DNA of 64,000 bases from Cardiocondyla obscurior (GCF_019399895.1 NC_091865.1:8065001-8129000); one strand, 5' to 3'; shown: positions 23,405 to 36,992, numbered from the stretch's first letter. Numbers and translations: made by a program. Notes: generated by a model not told the origin, from the letters alone.

Positions 23405-23426
23405 TATGCGCGCGTGGGCGCGCATA
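23405..23426. repeat. GC-rich perfect hairpin, Z-DNA-like arms
   Basis: TATGCGCGC (23405-23413) and GCGCGCATA (23418-23426) are perfect complements around a 4-base loop. The arms are alternating purine-pyrimidine, so cruciform or Z-DNA formation is conceivable. Confidence 0.7.
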
Positions 23427-23893
23427 TTTACGGGGAAAATATACTTGGGCCGCGTGTTTGGCAAGTACCAGGGAAGACACTTACTTATCTCACTTTGCTC
23501 AACCTAAGTATCCTTCACGACGCTCAAGTAACGTTTCACCGAGTTGCACCTTTGGTTGCGTCGTTGTGGCTCACGACTTTGCTTTCATCTTTAATTGTGA
23601 TGTATCACTGTTTTGCGATTGCCATTAATAAAATGTTGCAACTTTTCCATCTGAATATATTTAAGGCGCTACGTGAAGGCAGAAGAAAATTCAGTAGATA
23701 GATTAAAAAAAAAAAATTTAAGTAGGTAGGATTTAATTTATGCGTATAATTGATTTATTATTGCGCTTTATATGGATAAAGTAAATTACATTATTGTATA
23801 TTTATTTTTATATCTAATTACATTTAATTGAGCATATAATAGTGAAAAGAAAAATTAATATCGGAGTTTTTTTAGTTCCTGTTAAAGTATATC

Positions 23894-23915
23894 AAGATCA
23901 ACGTTGATTGATCTT
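23894..23915. repeat. Inverted repeat AAGATCAA/TTGATCTT
   Basis: The 8-bp arms flank CGTTGA, and the centre TCAACGTTGA is itself palindromic. No function is recognised. Confidence 0.6.
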
Positions 23916-26449
23916 CTAGAAGTGTCATTTATTTACATTGTTTTAGTTGAACGCAACTAATCTCGAAAATGGTATCTATATAGTAAATGTAACTTCTTCG
24001 CTAACATACGCTTCGTCTTATGCGCGCCAGACGACGGTGAAACTTGATGACAAGAACGCGGCGTGTTGCGCGGCGTAAACGTGTCGTGAGTCGTGGTGGC
24101 TTTTCGGGGTAGAAGCTTAATTTATGATCACAAGCCATCCATCATTGAAAACCCCAAAGCCTGTCTGCGCCGACTCCTATATCCTACGAGAACTTTTGCT
24201 GTGGTCGGAGTACGCGTCTGGTTTTCTGCTGTCGCACCTGAATGTAGGGAGCGTTGACAAGCGACGAGAAACAATGAGGCGAACAATGACTCTGCTAACA
24301 TTGGGAAGGCTTAAAATTTCTGTACTGCACACTTGTCTCGTACGCTGGAAAAGCGAGTGGGTACTCCTTTCGAAAATTTATTTCATTTTCTTTCGCTTGA
24401 TATGATGACAAATTCGATAAATTTATTTCGCTCGATTTGTGGTAAAATTGATAAATATATTAAATCGATAAATTTTCGCTTAAATTAATTTATTGTCAGT
24501 ACGTGACAACGAATTAATAATATTGCGGGAAATTAATTCTTCGTGCAAGCCGAAGTGACTTAACTGCATTGATGCGAAATTTGTGTGCCTCGCTAATGTC
24601 CCCTCCCCGTGACGAGATGAATGTGCTTGTCAAATATTATATCATAATTTTTGTAAACCAATGACGTGTTTGTCGATCGAGCAACCGGCGATAATGCGAT
24701 TTCCGGCTCAGCCAACTCATTCGAACGAAATGATAATTACGCATTGTTACGTCTCGCGTCACAGTCAATAATTGGATCTGTCAGGCATTACGTAGAACAT
24801 TGGAAAAAGTTTTTTCGAACAACAGTATGGTAGCTTTCCGCAGATGTCTGTATATTCAACGTACTAAACACGCTTGTATCCGATTCGACATTGCAATTAC
24901 AGTATTGCGTTTAATCGGCTATCCAGCTAGCTCGGCATGCCGTTTTCCATCAATGAAGCATTACGTTTGCTTGTCGGATCACATGAGAGCTACCCGTTCA
25001 AATATTTCGAATGTTTGTAACGTGACATACGATAAGCTTCCCGGCTACCGTACGCGGAAAAATGCAGAAAAAAAAAAGTGAATAATTTATTTTAACCGGC
25101 AAATAATATTTTCTTATGTATATCGGTATCTTATTAACGATATTTAAATTTTTTGAATATCTTTCTTTATTATTCTTTATTATGTAGAAATGAAAATTGC
25201 TTTAGCGGTGGGGCAATTAAAAAAATAAAGTCCGATTCGTGATACGCTGATGCGAAATGCGATTTCAACAATGGCAAGGAAATGGAATAGGATGGGCAAA
25301 TGAAAGGAGATAGAAAAGAAATATCGAATGAAAAATAGGGAGGTGTGGAGATAGAAAATAGGTTTTTCCATCCGGTCCGCGGCATTCTCGGGATGATAAA
25401 TCGCCGTTCCTCTTTGGGCGCGCGTGCGGACTCGAGTATCTTTAATGTCTCGGGAAGTCCTTTTACGAATGCAGTAGGGAAGAAGCCGAGAAGACGAACT
25501 TTGCGTCAAGATAATCCCGCTCCGGCGGGGGGCCAATAGAAGGAGTCTCCGTCGTCCGCACGAAGTAGCCCCGAGACTTCGTAACTATCATAAAGTCGTG
25601 AACTATCGTACACTCGCTTTTTTCGTACTTTTATCCCTCGTGATTGCGCATAGAGCAGCTGGCAGTTACGTTATATTAAAAAAGATGCGATAACGCCCGG
25701 TATATCGTCTAGGAGACGTGTATCTTTGTAAAATAAGTTTTTTTTTTTTAAGTAGAATCTTAAAGGGAGAGCCCTTGGCTGTGTACACTCTAGGATTAAC
25801 GAATAGCATAAAGTATCTCAAAAATTATAAACCGTACGTAAAAGCTGAAATCTGGAGCTTATGTGTAGTAATGTATTTTAAAATAATATACTGAAACACG
25901 AGAGAATTAAATGTACGTGATACTCTTGTAGCGATTTAGTCGTGTAGGTCCGCGATCGTTTACCAACGCATCTCAGCTATTAAACGCTGATGAACACGCG
26001 ACTGACGGATAACTGAGAATATCTAACTGTTAAATTATTTGCGTAAATTTACACGTTTGGGAGTTACATCGGGGTTAGACCCCTAGTAGATTCTGGCCGC
26101 GATTTGGTTACGCGATCAATTCCAGGTGGTTTACAGTTGTGACTAGTAGCCATTTAGTAACTATACGTGGTGGCGGTCGCCGCGACGTCTATTTGAATAG
26201 CGTTTCATCGAGCACTCAGAGTTAGATTTACTCAAAATAATCGCATGCCGCGATAACAACAAGAGAGCGAAACAATAATTTATCTAAATTTTGGATAAAT
26301 AATTTATTACATACCGTACCCCAAGTATAAAATTTAATCTAGCTCTCGTGAAAGTTACATGCGACTCAAACACAAAATATATATAAGTCCAAGCAAAGAT
26401 ATATACTTTAATATCTGTTTTCAATTCTTGTTGCATATTTTCTGCCACT

Positions 26450-26474
26450 CCTTCTCTCTCTCTTTCTCTCTCTT
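26450..26474. repeat. (CT)n microsatellite
   Basis: CTCTCTCTCTTTCTCTCTCT-type pyrimidine repeat. On the minus strand it reads GAGAGA, the kind of site bound by GAGA factors in insects. Confidence 0.75.
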
Positions 26475-27880
26475 ATAATATAACAGTTTTATTTGTAATA
26501 TTTCGTGTTATGAATATTCATTTTCAATATCCATTAGCAACTGCGTTTTCCGTCGTGAAATTACAAAAAGTTATTACCGAGATCTTAATGACCCCGAACA
26601 CGTAATGCAAATATTCTTGCTTCTCAGCGAGACTCGCCGGACGGTGGTTAATACGAGCTTCTTCCCACATCCGAGGAAATGACTGCAGTTTATTATTACA
26701 AGCATTTTCTAAGACATGCACATTATGCCATTCGCTCCCATTCGCCCGGCGCATTTTGCGAGCAATTTTCTAAAGCGCGCGCTTCCCTCGCGAGTGCCTT
26801 TCTCTTCGCCGCGCTCTGCATAAAACGCAGGCGAACATTTCGATTCATTTTCCTCCTCGATTTCCGGTCAATTATCGAGACTGCGCGGATGGGTCGGGTC
26901 GACACGCGGATAGGAGGTTGCGCTCGCGGCTCGAATTGGATTTTCAAAGCGGTCGGCGTGTATTACCACCCTACCTCCGTCCCCCTATCACCTCCAAGTC
27001 CCGATGGGTATTTCGGTACGTACCGTAAGCGCGGACCGAGGGGCGCGCGGGGACGGTTGTGTAGAGGCGATCGTTCCCATTTGTTATAGCCGGATCTAAT
27101 TGTCGAGACGAAATGACGCCGCGACCAGAAATTACGGCATATATCCGCTACGTACCTCTGGTGATTGCTTTATCCGTCGAGCTCGGGTCGACCGGCCGAT
27201 GCGTGCACGCCCAGGAAAACTAGAGCGAATACTACTCGCATCTACTGAGGGGGCCATAATTTCGAACGGGCTTTGCTTCGACGAACGTGCCAATTTCCTC
27301 CCGCGCTTCGTCTCCCGCACATATGCGCCAAATGACGGTCGTGGAATGTAGGACGTTAGGATTCGGTATCCGACAGAATTTGATTTTGAAGCAAAGCGCG
27401 GGCATATCTGTCCGAATACCTTTCCTCTGTGCACGCATGCCGTGAGATTGGCGGGGAATAGGTCAAACAAAAAATAACTTCGTCGAGTTTTAGTGAAATT
27501 ATGACGTTATCAAAGTTTCCTGTAGAAATTTAATGATTTTAAATGCAAAGTGGAAAGAGGACAAAATAGGATCCATCTGCGACAATTTACTTAGGAAAGT
27601 TACGTCTGTTAGAAAAGAAAATACGTGAATATTGGTTTTGCTTATTCAAGAAGCTTCCGAAAGTTTTATTAAAGGGAATAAGAAAAAAGTGTGAGAGAGA
27701 GATGGAGAGAGAAAGGACGAGAGATCTTCGTGAAAAACGGTCTTTCGTAAAAAGACTTGGAATATAAAATATATTTTGCTTAACTTACTGTCCTCTTTCA
27801 ATTGATAAAATTCAGAGTCTCAATTACTTAACAAGAGCACTTTCTCGCTACGTAAATTTTGTGAAAATTCGGAGCACTTG

Positions 27881-27907
27881 CACACACACACATACATATA
27901 CACACAC
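27881..27907. repeat. (CA)n microsatellite, interrupted
   Basis: CACACACACACA, then TACATATA, then CACACAC. Confidence 0.8.
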
Positions 27908-28158
27908 GGACATGTATGTAGCGACATAACGTGCGACAGTTGCGACAGCCATGGAGAAAATTGGCACAGGCGGACAAGGTATTTCGTACCGTGCGCATAT
28001 TCGAGATTTGCATAAACATTGACAGTGTTCACTGAGTGGTTTGCGAGCTCATGCAAAGTAGATGGATATCGTGTCCTGTCCAGACTAGTTAAATCAGAGG
28101 GAGTCACTTCAACGCAAGAACATCAGAACTACGCTTCTTGCGTATAAGACATTGCCTT

Positions 28159-28184
28159 AAAAAAAAAAAAAAAAAAAAAAAAAA
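28159..28184. repeat. A26 homopolymer
   Basis: A pure A26 run is followed by TGAAAAAAAA. It could be the tail of a plus-strand retroposon, but the sequence 5' of it shows no recognisable SINE or LINE body or tRNA-like head. Confidence 0.85.
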
Positions 28185-29192
28185 TGAAAAAAAATTATTT
28201 GTTATTTAACTTCGCTTAAAGAATTGTATAAAGCTAATTTTAGATATACAGATCGTAACGTGATATTTAATATTATAACGATAAGAATTATTTCTGCAAA
28301 ATTTTACATTATAAAATTCGGTAACGTTAATTATTATATTAAAATTTTATAAGTACAGGTAGGTTTTTAATTATTCTATAAATGCTGTTAATTATTTTAT
28401 AATATGTCAGTGTTACAAGTCTTTATGCAAAGGGAGATGACTTATCTATACTTTATTAAATTTTATTAAAATCGAATCGTGTGCGGATGAGTTAAAGTGC
28501 GTATATAAAGTATCTGTTGTAAGGGAATAGGCTGGAAATCATAATTGACATATTTCTGCCAAATTAATGGTAACAAGCCAGATTTGTACGCGTATTGGAT
28601 ACCACTACTGACAGTATGGAGGCTTACGAGCGTGTCATTCGCGAAGGGATGGTGGTTGGACGCATGGGGAACACGCGGAGGGGGGCGGGAGAGGAAAGGG
28701 GACAGTCGTCGGCAGCTCTCGAACCATCGTAGAAGCAAACGTGACCTCAAAATCAGTATGCAAATTCGCCGAATAATTATTCCGACAGTCCGTTTCGCTT
28801 CAGAGTCCTACGGAGGCTCCCTTGATTTAGGGCTACGGCATTACACTGTATATCGCATTCAGCGTTACGGTGTATGGTGCACGGCCAGGTTACCGTCTTA
28901 CAACCCGCACAGAAGCGGAATCCGAATCCGTATGGGCGGAATCCAAAGAGCCGTAGGGCGTCCTTACAGCGAGCTCGGGGAGACATTTAACGTTGTTAAA
29001 TATGGACTACAGCGTTTGTCGTGACTATATCGTAGCATACGAGATACGTAACGTAGTCGAGACATTATGCTCGCGCCGGTATATACAAGGTGTTTTAAAC
29101 AACATGTTGCTTCTGAAAACTAGAGATAGAAAATTTAAATCGGAAACGAAAAGTCACATATAATTTTATAAAATTGTAGATTGTTACCGAGG

Positions 29193-29225
29193 AAAAAAAA
29201 AAAAATAAATAAATAAATAAATAAA
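29193..29225. repeat. A-run plus (AAAT)n microsatellite
   Basis: An A13 run grades into five to six AAAT units, a common derivative of a poly-A tail. Confidence 0.82.
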
Positions 29226-31810
29226 CGTCTAGGCAAATAAGCGTTAAGAAAGCGGCAGGCTGGGCGCGGTAGGTTGAAATTTCTGTCGCCAATATTTGTC
29301 GCAATAAAGCTAAAGTAAAAACGAAATTTATCGATCGGTCTATGTCAAGGCTTATTGTCGAGTTGGAGGGAAAATATTTGGCGGCTCGCCAGACCGTGCT
29401 TAATTAATCAACAGGCCATTAGCGACTACAGCCATGATTATTGTCTTTTAGACGGTTCACTGTGCTATGCTGCCTGAGAGACATGTCATTTTAAAGAGGT
29501 GGAGTGCATAGATAGGATTAAAATCTTCTCTTTGATGTGAAAGCTGTCTGATAAGGTTTTCTCCAATTCGCGTTAGTGTGATGTGATTAATGCTTTTGAT
29601 AAAGAGAGGAAATATGTTTCTTTTTGTTTTTTTTTTGCTTGTTTTTGGACCTCGAATTTCAAACAATAGTTTGTATTTTATTATTTAGTAATATATAGTA
29701 AATTATTATTAAGAAATTAAAAAATTCAGAAATGAAAGAAATACATTACGTTGTTGTACAAAACGGAATACCGTATTAAGCGAGGAGTAAGCTTTCTAAA
29801 CGTTCGTAAAAAGCAATGAGTAGCAGTGTTGACTGAAAGAGGTTGAAAGTTTTGTACAGTAATAGTTCACCTTATCGCTTTGAAGGGATGACTCTTGTTT
29901 GAGAGAATACTGGCGAGCTCAGAGCACGTACTATCTGCCAATCGTTGGAAAAGGGTTTCTACTTGCAAGCGAACGTATATCGACGGACATTTCTTTTCTT
30001 TTCTTTCACCCTCAATAATCTATTCTAAACATTCTTTACTGACATGGCTTAATTAATGGATAGAAGTTGTTTGTGTTTAAATTTCGGAGATTATTTATTT
30101 ATATAGGATTAGAAAATTTAATTATGATTATAATTTATGCTTATATATATTAGAATAAAATTCATTTACGTATATTAGAGTAAAAAATAGAAATACAGAA
30201 TTTACTGTAATAAAACATTTTATTTGTTTAATAATTTTATGTTTAATTCTGGTAACTTGTATAGCTGGATGTTCTCGTAATTTTCACCAAATTCACGTTT
30301 CTACCTAGCAGTAGTCTCCGCTGAAAAGTGAGACTGAGATTAGAGCGGGGAAGGAAGGAAGGTTCGACGAATAGCGTCGAATCCTCTTGAAAAACGAATA
30401 TAGGGAACGAACGCGAATAGCAAGGATACTGAGCGGTAGAAATATGTGAAGGTAAATCCCTGTTTATGAGGGTGATAAGGACCGTCATTAGAGGTACCAC
30501 AAAGAGGAAAGAACGTTTTAGCGAATACCGACGAGAATATCGACCATGAGATACATATTTGAACGCTGACTTTTAAAATTGTACGAGAGCAAAGAAAATC
30601 CAAGGCCTGTGTGTGCTAGCGTTATAAAAATCGTATGACCAATATTTGCCATTATTTTTCTCATAATTTTTATCTTTAATTGTTGCAAATAAAATATTTT
30701 CTTAGCTCAATATTTTTTATGAAATATGAAAAAAGTGTTTAATTATTATTTAATCGTTTAATAATTATGACACAGTAAGTGTCATTAAAATGGCATTTGT
30801 CTTTAGACCTTGGTTTCGAAATTTTTTTACACGTTAATATATATTTTAAAAAAATATAAATATATATACTTTCTTGCGCCGCGAGATTATATCTCGTGCG
30901 CGGGCGATAATCCCCGTGTCAGAAAAGTCTCGTGCCTTATATCTTCTCGAGATGACAAACGGCAATTGCGACTGCGCTCTCTCCTTTTCATGGTCTCGCC
31001 ACCGTTCGTTCTTCCGCGAGTCTGTAGGATCGGTGGGTTAGGGCACTGAGCTTAACCGTAAATTTATTTTCCGACGGCGAACCCGTCGGAAGTCTCGTCT
31101 TCCTCTCTTACTCGGCAAGCTCCGCCAGGAAAGCCGGACACTACGGGCTTCATTGTTTACCGTTGGCCGGGGCTTGACACCATCGGACCGGGGATGGTGG
31201 TCCGTCTGAGAAGGAGTTAGTTTGACCAACGCTCTTTCCCTCTGACTGTATGCCGGGACTCGACCTCGTTTCGTGTACTTTTCTAGCCACTCTTCGTACG
31301 TGGAGGGCAGTTACGTACTTTGGTGGCGTAATCCTCCTTGTACGCCTCGCGCGAACCCTAAAAGGATTAGCGAAAAGCTTAAAGAATCCTAGACGATCAA
31401 AGTGAGGCAGCTTACGATTTCTATCGAGAAAACGTTTTTTAAAATGTTCAGCAATAGTGCATCTATTTTTTTTATAAAAAAATTTTTTTTTAATTTTTTT
31501 TTGTTTCTTAAACTCTGTATTTATATACAAAGTTCAGTATTACCAGAAATTAAGTTACGATTTTACGTGCCTTGTATATCTTGAAATAAATGCGCATTTT
31601 GAATCGGTATCGATATGATACGAATACGTAAGCGATGCATTATGCACAAGCATTGGGTAGGATCGTAAAAACAGGTTGGCTCTTTATTATTCGATTTCGT
31701 TCTGCAACATCGTGACATGTCGTTTCACATATATTTCTCGGATATATCTTGTTATTTTACTTCACGGATGAAGTCAATCTTGATATTCTGAAATATTTAG
31801 TTGGTACAGC

Positions 31811-31838
31811 GGAGAGAAAGAGAGAGAGAAAGAGAGAG
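31811..31838. repeat. (GA)n microsatellite
   Basis: GAGAGAAAGAGAGAGAGAAAG-type purine repeat, 28 bases long. GAGA-factor-like binding is possible, but nothing nearby shows a promoter. Confidence 0.8.
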
Positions 31839-32987
31839 TTCAGTTTAATAATCTTCCACGCAGATTCCTCGCTCTGGAGGGTCTCGTAATTTCGTCAAAG
31901 TTAAAAAGAAAACATCGATGGCCCGGTTTTCCTCCGACAACAATGGCCCGGGGCGTCGCCACTCTGGGGAGAATTTCATACGTCCACTTTATATTGTAGA
32001 AGTATCTCCTCCTCGTACATACTACATTACCCCTCGCGCGAGACAGAAGAAAAATATCCCGGGATCTCCCGGGAAACTTACGCGCCCCTTGTTTCGAGGT
32101 GAAAGTTTTCACGAAAACGGAGAAAAATTGACGTCGTGCATCCGGCGTAAAGCGGTCGTTGCAGCGTACTCGATCTTCGTCGAGCGGATGTGTTTCGTCT
32201 CCCGCTAAATTCTCGCTTCTCTGTGTCCGTCGGCGGCTTTTTCTCCGACTAATAATGCACAAGATATTAATCATTAGCGCGCAAAATATGAATGGTTAAA
32301 ATTATAAATAACATTTAATTAAAAAAAAATTAATATATTAAATAAATGTTTTATAAATCTATAAATCGTGAAAAAAAAAGAAAGACGTTTATTGAATAAA
32401 ATAATTAATTCGCGAATTTCTCGATGGGATATTAACGCGTCTTAAACTTGCGGTTACGCGATTATCAAATATTCAGGGTAATCGAGAGACGTCTGTCGAT
32501 TGCGGTATCACGTAACAGTGGACGCTTACCGGAATTTCCTGGATTTAGCAGGAACATTGACCGGAAATCACGGACCGTGATTTCTATGCCCAGCTACGAT
32601 TCACGTTGATCCACGGTCAGGTATGACAAGATAATGGAATCGTTTAGCACCGGCATTCGGGCAATACTCGAGACAGGCGTCTCATTCTGATCCTCCTGCT
32701 GGCTTATTCCCCTAACCTTCGGCCCTTCGGCTCGAGGCTCGAATGAGCCACGCGCGTTACAGAAAGCCTCTTCCCCGCCCCCGGTCGATCTATTGGAACG
32801 CGCACACGGCTTTGTTCGCGTGCCAATTGCAGCCGTTAATTGGCTATAGCCAATAAAGCCCTGATTAGCAGCCAGGCAGATCCGTAGATCCACTGTCTAT
32901 CCATGTGGATACGTGCGTTAAGCCCTATGCATCACCAAAATGGTATCCACCTCATCGATGTCTCGTCGCCGTAATCACAGTGAGCGT

Positions 32988-33185
32988 CTAGCATCTATCA
33001 AACAAGGGTATTGAGCGATAATCCCATTGTCTTAACTTACGTAGGTGAAACGTTTCAATGTGCATTCCATGAAACGGTGCATATATCTTGCCAATGAAAT
33101 ATAACCCGTTAATTAATACGCTAGTTTTAATTAGAGCAATATTTTCAATTCTTTGAATCTTACAATTGCCCGAGTCGAAATTCAT
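32988..33185 (-). CDS. Short AT-context ORF with an internal donor, possibly chance
   Basis: This is a 65-codon ATG frame that begins immediately after an in-frame TAG. Its composition is unlike the GC-island frames: Ile, Asn, Lys, Phe and Gly are balanced (for example LINGLYFIGKIYAPFHG). Within it, TAC|GTAAGTTAA at 33034-33039 is a strong donor. If used, about 48 codons would be coding before the splice. No family is recognised. The AT-rich background makes such compositions common, so the call is weak. Confidence 0.12.
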   Translation of the reverse strand: MNFDSGNCKIQRIENIALIKTSVLINGLYFIGKIYAPFHGMHIETFHLRKLRQWDYRSIPLFDRC

Positions 33186-36100
33186 CTAGCCGCTTTGATT
33201 TCGCATCTAGTAGTTAGATCGCGCAGATTAGATATATTCCTTAACTAGTGACTGACCATAATTTGTAAGAAATATTTGTTATACATATGTATAATGATTA
33301 TCTAGCTAGTGTATAGTTCTTTTTTTTTTATTGTGTAAGCGTGTACTGATCTATGCCAACGCGCACTTGACTGTCGAATTCGCCGGAACTATTGAGCTCA
33401 ATTTCCACTCGAATAAACGCAATATTTTAATTATGTGAAAATACTATTTCTATAATATTCTATGTAATATAATATGCTGCGACTGCATAGTATGATAAGG
33501 GAGAAATTTGCAACGTCGGTTGTATGACTATAAAGCAGATTTGAAGGATTTTGCGCTTACTGAAAGATCTGGGTTACTTGCAAAGAAATATCATATTTTA
33601 TTAACTCTTTATATTACGGAAGTATTATATATTTTTATTTTATGTATGTTAAACTTAAAAAAATTTTTTAATTTAGAAACCTAGAAAGTTAATAAGTAAT
33701 ATAAATAAATCTTACTAAATAAAAAGGCACATTTTTTAATTGAAATTGAAGACAGGTAAGATAGTAATTTTACGTGAAATAAATATTTGTTTAGCTTGCG
33801 TTATATCGTATTTTGTCGAGATAAATTTGCAATCTACGTTATTTCGATTCCTTTATTTTTACGAGCACCGTACACTTCTTATTCCGCGTTGCGTGCGCTG
33901 CAAGAGCGCATATCTCCGAAACTTTGATCATGAAAAATAGTCGCTCTATCGCCGGGAATATATTTTATTTCTGAAAATATTTATTGCCGGGTGCGACGGA
34001 CTTTCGTACGGCACATTTACCTTGGGATATCTGCGCACCATGCGGACAACCTTTCTTTCTTTTTTTTGTTCTTCTATTTTTTTTTCTTTTTATTTTTTAT
34101 CCGTACGTGATGCCGGTCGCGTACTTTGGCATCCACGAAAAGACAGAAAGGTGCGCGTGATCGTCATGAGAACGATCCTCGTCGAGTGCATCCGCTAGCT
34201 GACCTCTGCTATCATATGGTATTGCGCTACCATCAGCCAGAACGGAAATCGACGTAGAAAATATTTCCCCTTTCAGCACCCACATCTGCGCCCTTGCCCT
34301 CTCTTCCGTCAACGACTCCGTCTCTTTCGCTCTCTCCTCTCGTTTTCGTTCTTTCAGCGCGATGCCGTAGATATAAGTATATACGTTGTGGGTATGCGTT
34401 GCGGAGTCGGCACTTTACTCACGTTTTTTTTTCACTTTGCACGCTGCGACACGAGAAAGGGCTTATGCCTTGTTCGCGCCAGCTCTTAGCGGAAAACCTT
34501 ACGCGGTAGTACCCATTCATTTGCGCTGGTTTTTTTAGTTTTTTTTTTTTTTCTTGTATGCATATATTTCAGCGATGTCTTTCGTACATACGCCCGGATT
34601 GTATTTTATTTTTAGATTAAGCGTTTCGTTTACGTGCTCTGATGAGAGCTCATGCAAGTTTTCTTGAAATATTTTAAAAATATTAATTTAATATTTTGTG
34701 CTTTGTTAAATTTAAAATATAATGTCCGCGGTGAAAATATAGCAAAACACGCCTTGCTATAATTACAATAATAAATCTCGTAAGTAATTCGAATTAAATA
34801 AGATACATTCACAAATGTTGGCAAGTACTGGGGGTAATAGTGGCGAGCGAACGCAGCCATTAGCGCGAATGTTACCAGAGGCAACTAATTACAGACCGGC
34901 CGAAATGTGCTAATCGCGCGGGAGATTCTTCATTAATTTCGAGCCGGGCGTTTCTTTCGTGCACGGCGAAAATTCGGATCACCGTAAGAAACTTTTGCGA
35001 CAGTCTGAGCCGGGATAGAGCGCCGTCTTTATTTTCTCACGGAAACGCGAACGTGGGGAAACATAGGGAGCAAGATAAAAGGTATGAAATAAGGAAAAGG
35101 GGACGGGTCGTTCCTGGGACAAGTTCTGCGAGCGGACCAAACGAAAATGAGATCGCCCGAGAGCTGAGGCACGCTAAGACGGCGTGTTTAATGGTTTCAT
35201 TAGTAAGAAAAGAGAGCAAACACGGCCACACGGAGTGAAGTTCTTTCTGATAGGATTTTTCCACCCTCCACGAGCGCGCGTTCTCCCTGAATTTTCTTTT
35301 GCCGTGCCATTAAAACTAGCGTATATTCTTTTTCGTCTCGGCGGCTCTTTTATCATCCTCGCATTGCGCGGAAAACGATTTGTTCCAGTGAGTTGTCCGA
35401 TTCATCGTCTCGGGGTCTTGGCTTTGAAAGACCTTCAGTTAACATAAATTGCAAACAAATTGGGCCACTTGCGATATTACGCGCTTTACGTTGAAACGGT
35501 CGCCGATCCGAGTTCGAAATTGTATGCGAATAATTTAGCCAGATTGAAATTAATGCCACGTGGAGTATTGAATTTTTCGAAACGAACGAAGAGAACCTTT
35601 TAAAGTTGATTTATATTAGTTGTCGAATAAGCGACTCGTGTGGCGCGTAATTAAAATTTTGCTGCTATTAAATGCGAGAGATGTACCAGTTTATCGCTGT
35701 TGCGTAATTTATCTACAAACTCCACCTCGCGATGGCGCGTAGTAAAAAAGTGTATTTAACGAGGCGATTGCATTAAAAAGAAGGAGGGGACGAATCGACG
35801 CGTTCTCCGCGAGTACAAAACACATTTTCTCGTTTACGATTTGAAAACATCGCGCTTGATTGTCCACGCGTTGATTCGATTTCATATGCTGATTGTAATT
35901 TTACGCACCGTAGTTGTTAGTACGGTCGCGGGCTGTGTGTCTTTTTTTTCTGCGTTTGATTTCATAACGAGGCTAGAATTTTCGATGACCGTATAATATT
36001 ATTGGGCGGAAAATGCGGATCGTTTCAAGGATCAATGCGTCGACATTTTGTGAATTGGTCGGTCATATATCATCTAAACAATATGTGCATTGTGTGCAGT

Positions 36101-36244
36101 GCTTCTCGCAGGGCATTGTACACATCTCCATGTCCGGAGCGAATAAAAAAAAAAAATATATTACTTCCCTTGCATTAATTTCCAATATCGATGTGTTGGA
36201 ATTTATGAATGTTTCGCCGTAACGGAACAGTTGTATGTCCCGAT

Positions 36245-36280
36245 AAAAAAAAAAAAAAAAAAAAAAAAAATAATAATAAA
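36245..36280. repeat. A26 homopolymer with TAA repeats
   Basis: A26 (36245-36270) is followed by TAATAATAAA. The arrangement is like a retroposon tail, with no recognisable element 5' of it. Confidence 0.85.
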
Positions 36281-36960
36281 AGAAGAGGAAGATAAATTAT
36301 TGTGAATTATTTAAATTCGGTATTGGCGTCGAATGGTTTCATTTAAATCGCAAAATCTTATCGTTTATGTCAATGTCTTAACGCGAGTCTTGATTTGAGC
36401 GAAGGTACCGGAGATCGTAAGGCCATACGTCTTCTAAACCCGTCTCCTAAACGCGCGCAAATCGAGCAAACGTCCTCCCGCGCGCAATTAAAATAGTTTG
36501 GGATATCTCCTTCTCTCCGTCCGAGCCGAGTGCTTTTTGCGGCTGTCTGGTATGCCGCTCGTACGAGTAATTTCACCGGAAAGCTTCCTCAGCAGCGTTT
36601 AGAGACATTCCGGTGGCTATCGGGCTATAAGAAACGGAAAAGAAGAAATTACGCGATGCAATTTGGGACAACGGGGTTTAAGTGTCGGCAGTTGTCGCGA
36701 CGAGTTTTGGCGGCGATTAAGGCTAGGGAACTTTTCCGGTCCGTGGAGAAAGTGAGGAAAGAGGCAAGGGGGGATAGGAGGTCCTCCGCAATAGAAAAAA
36801 GGAGCAATCTAACGCGATACGATTAAACTCCTTGCGCACGGACAACTTTTTGGTCTCCTTTCGGAAACTTGTGTAGAAACCGATATTCTCCCTTTCGAAA
36901 TATCTGTCCGTATATGTATGTGCTTATGTGCATGTGGAGCATTTCCTTTTAAAAGACTTA

Positions 36961-36992
36961 AATTTCTTCTTTTTTGTCTGTTTCAGGTAAGA
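36961..36992 (+). other. Strong candidate recursive-splicing ratchet point
   Basis: A long pyrimidine tract (36963-36984, TTTCTTCTTTTTTGTCTGTT then TC) runs into CAG (36984-36986), which is followed at once by GTAAGA (36987-36992). A branch-point-like ACTTAAA lies just upstream (36956-36962). This is almost exactly the published insect ratchet-point arrangement, where a 3' splice site regenerates a 5' splice site with zero exon length so that a long intron is removed in steps. A second donor, GCG|GTGAGTAAG, begins at 37035, so an alternative 48-nt exon (36987-37034, open in one frame) could be included instead. Such a paired downstream donor is known for recursive-splicing exons. If correct, the window lies inside a long plus-strand intron. 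Confidence 0.5.

Larger units (their letters stand above)
16751..26449. other. Long non-coding stretch with simple repeats
   Basis: No supported gene lies here. The block holds CCGA and GAAA microsatellites, a G-rich quadruplex motif, two GTC repeats, a 42-nt hairpin, a GC-rich hairpin at 23405 and several A/T tracts, each listed separately. Frames at 17426-17762, 20569-21048 and 23101-23701 overlap on both strands and look like chance. GTAAGTTG at about 22164 and the TTTTACAG shortly after it sit only 18 bases apart, too close to be a functional intron. Confidence 0.5.
26475..36960. other. Long non-coding stretch with poly-A and simple repeats
   Basis: No supported gene lies here. GC-richer islands (26700-27440, 28600-29080, 30880-31400, 34100-34520, 36390-36830) alternate with AT-rich DNA. 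Frames such as 28545-29024 (plus) and 26679-27089 (plus) are rich in Arg, Ser and Tyr and lack splice context. The minus-strand frame 34097-34312 has a balanced, acidic tail and stays open upstream to about 34414. Its upstream part, however, is a low-complexity Lys/Glu/Arg translation of a purine tract. A direct repeat TATATTAGARTAAAA occurs at 30146-30160 and 30171-30185. Confidence 0.5.

Noticed and set aside
28159..28184. Poly-A as a retroposon tail
   Set aside because: No recognisable SINE, LINE or processed-gene body precedes it and no target-site duplication was seen. It is recorded only as a homopolymer.
28545..29024. 159-codon plus-strand frame
   Set aside because: It is Arg/Tyr/Ser-rich with a G-run-encoded segment and no start or splice context. 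I treat it as a chance frame.
29083..31573. Possible 2.5-kb element with TATACAAGG ends
   Set aside because: ATATACAAGG at about 29083 and CCTTGTATAT at about 31570 match only over about 10 bp. There is no longer terminal repeat, no TA-bounded extension and no transposase remnant between.
34097..34414. Minus-strand frame with a balanced acidic tail
   Set aside because: The upstream half is a low-complexity translation of a purine tract. On the plus strand the same bases look like a pyrimidine tract with AG sites. There is no donor or acceptor pair.
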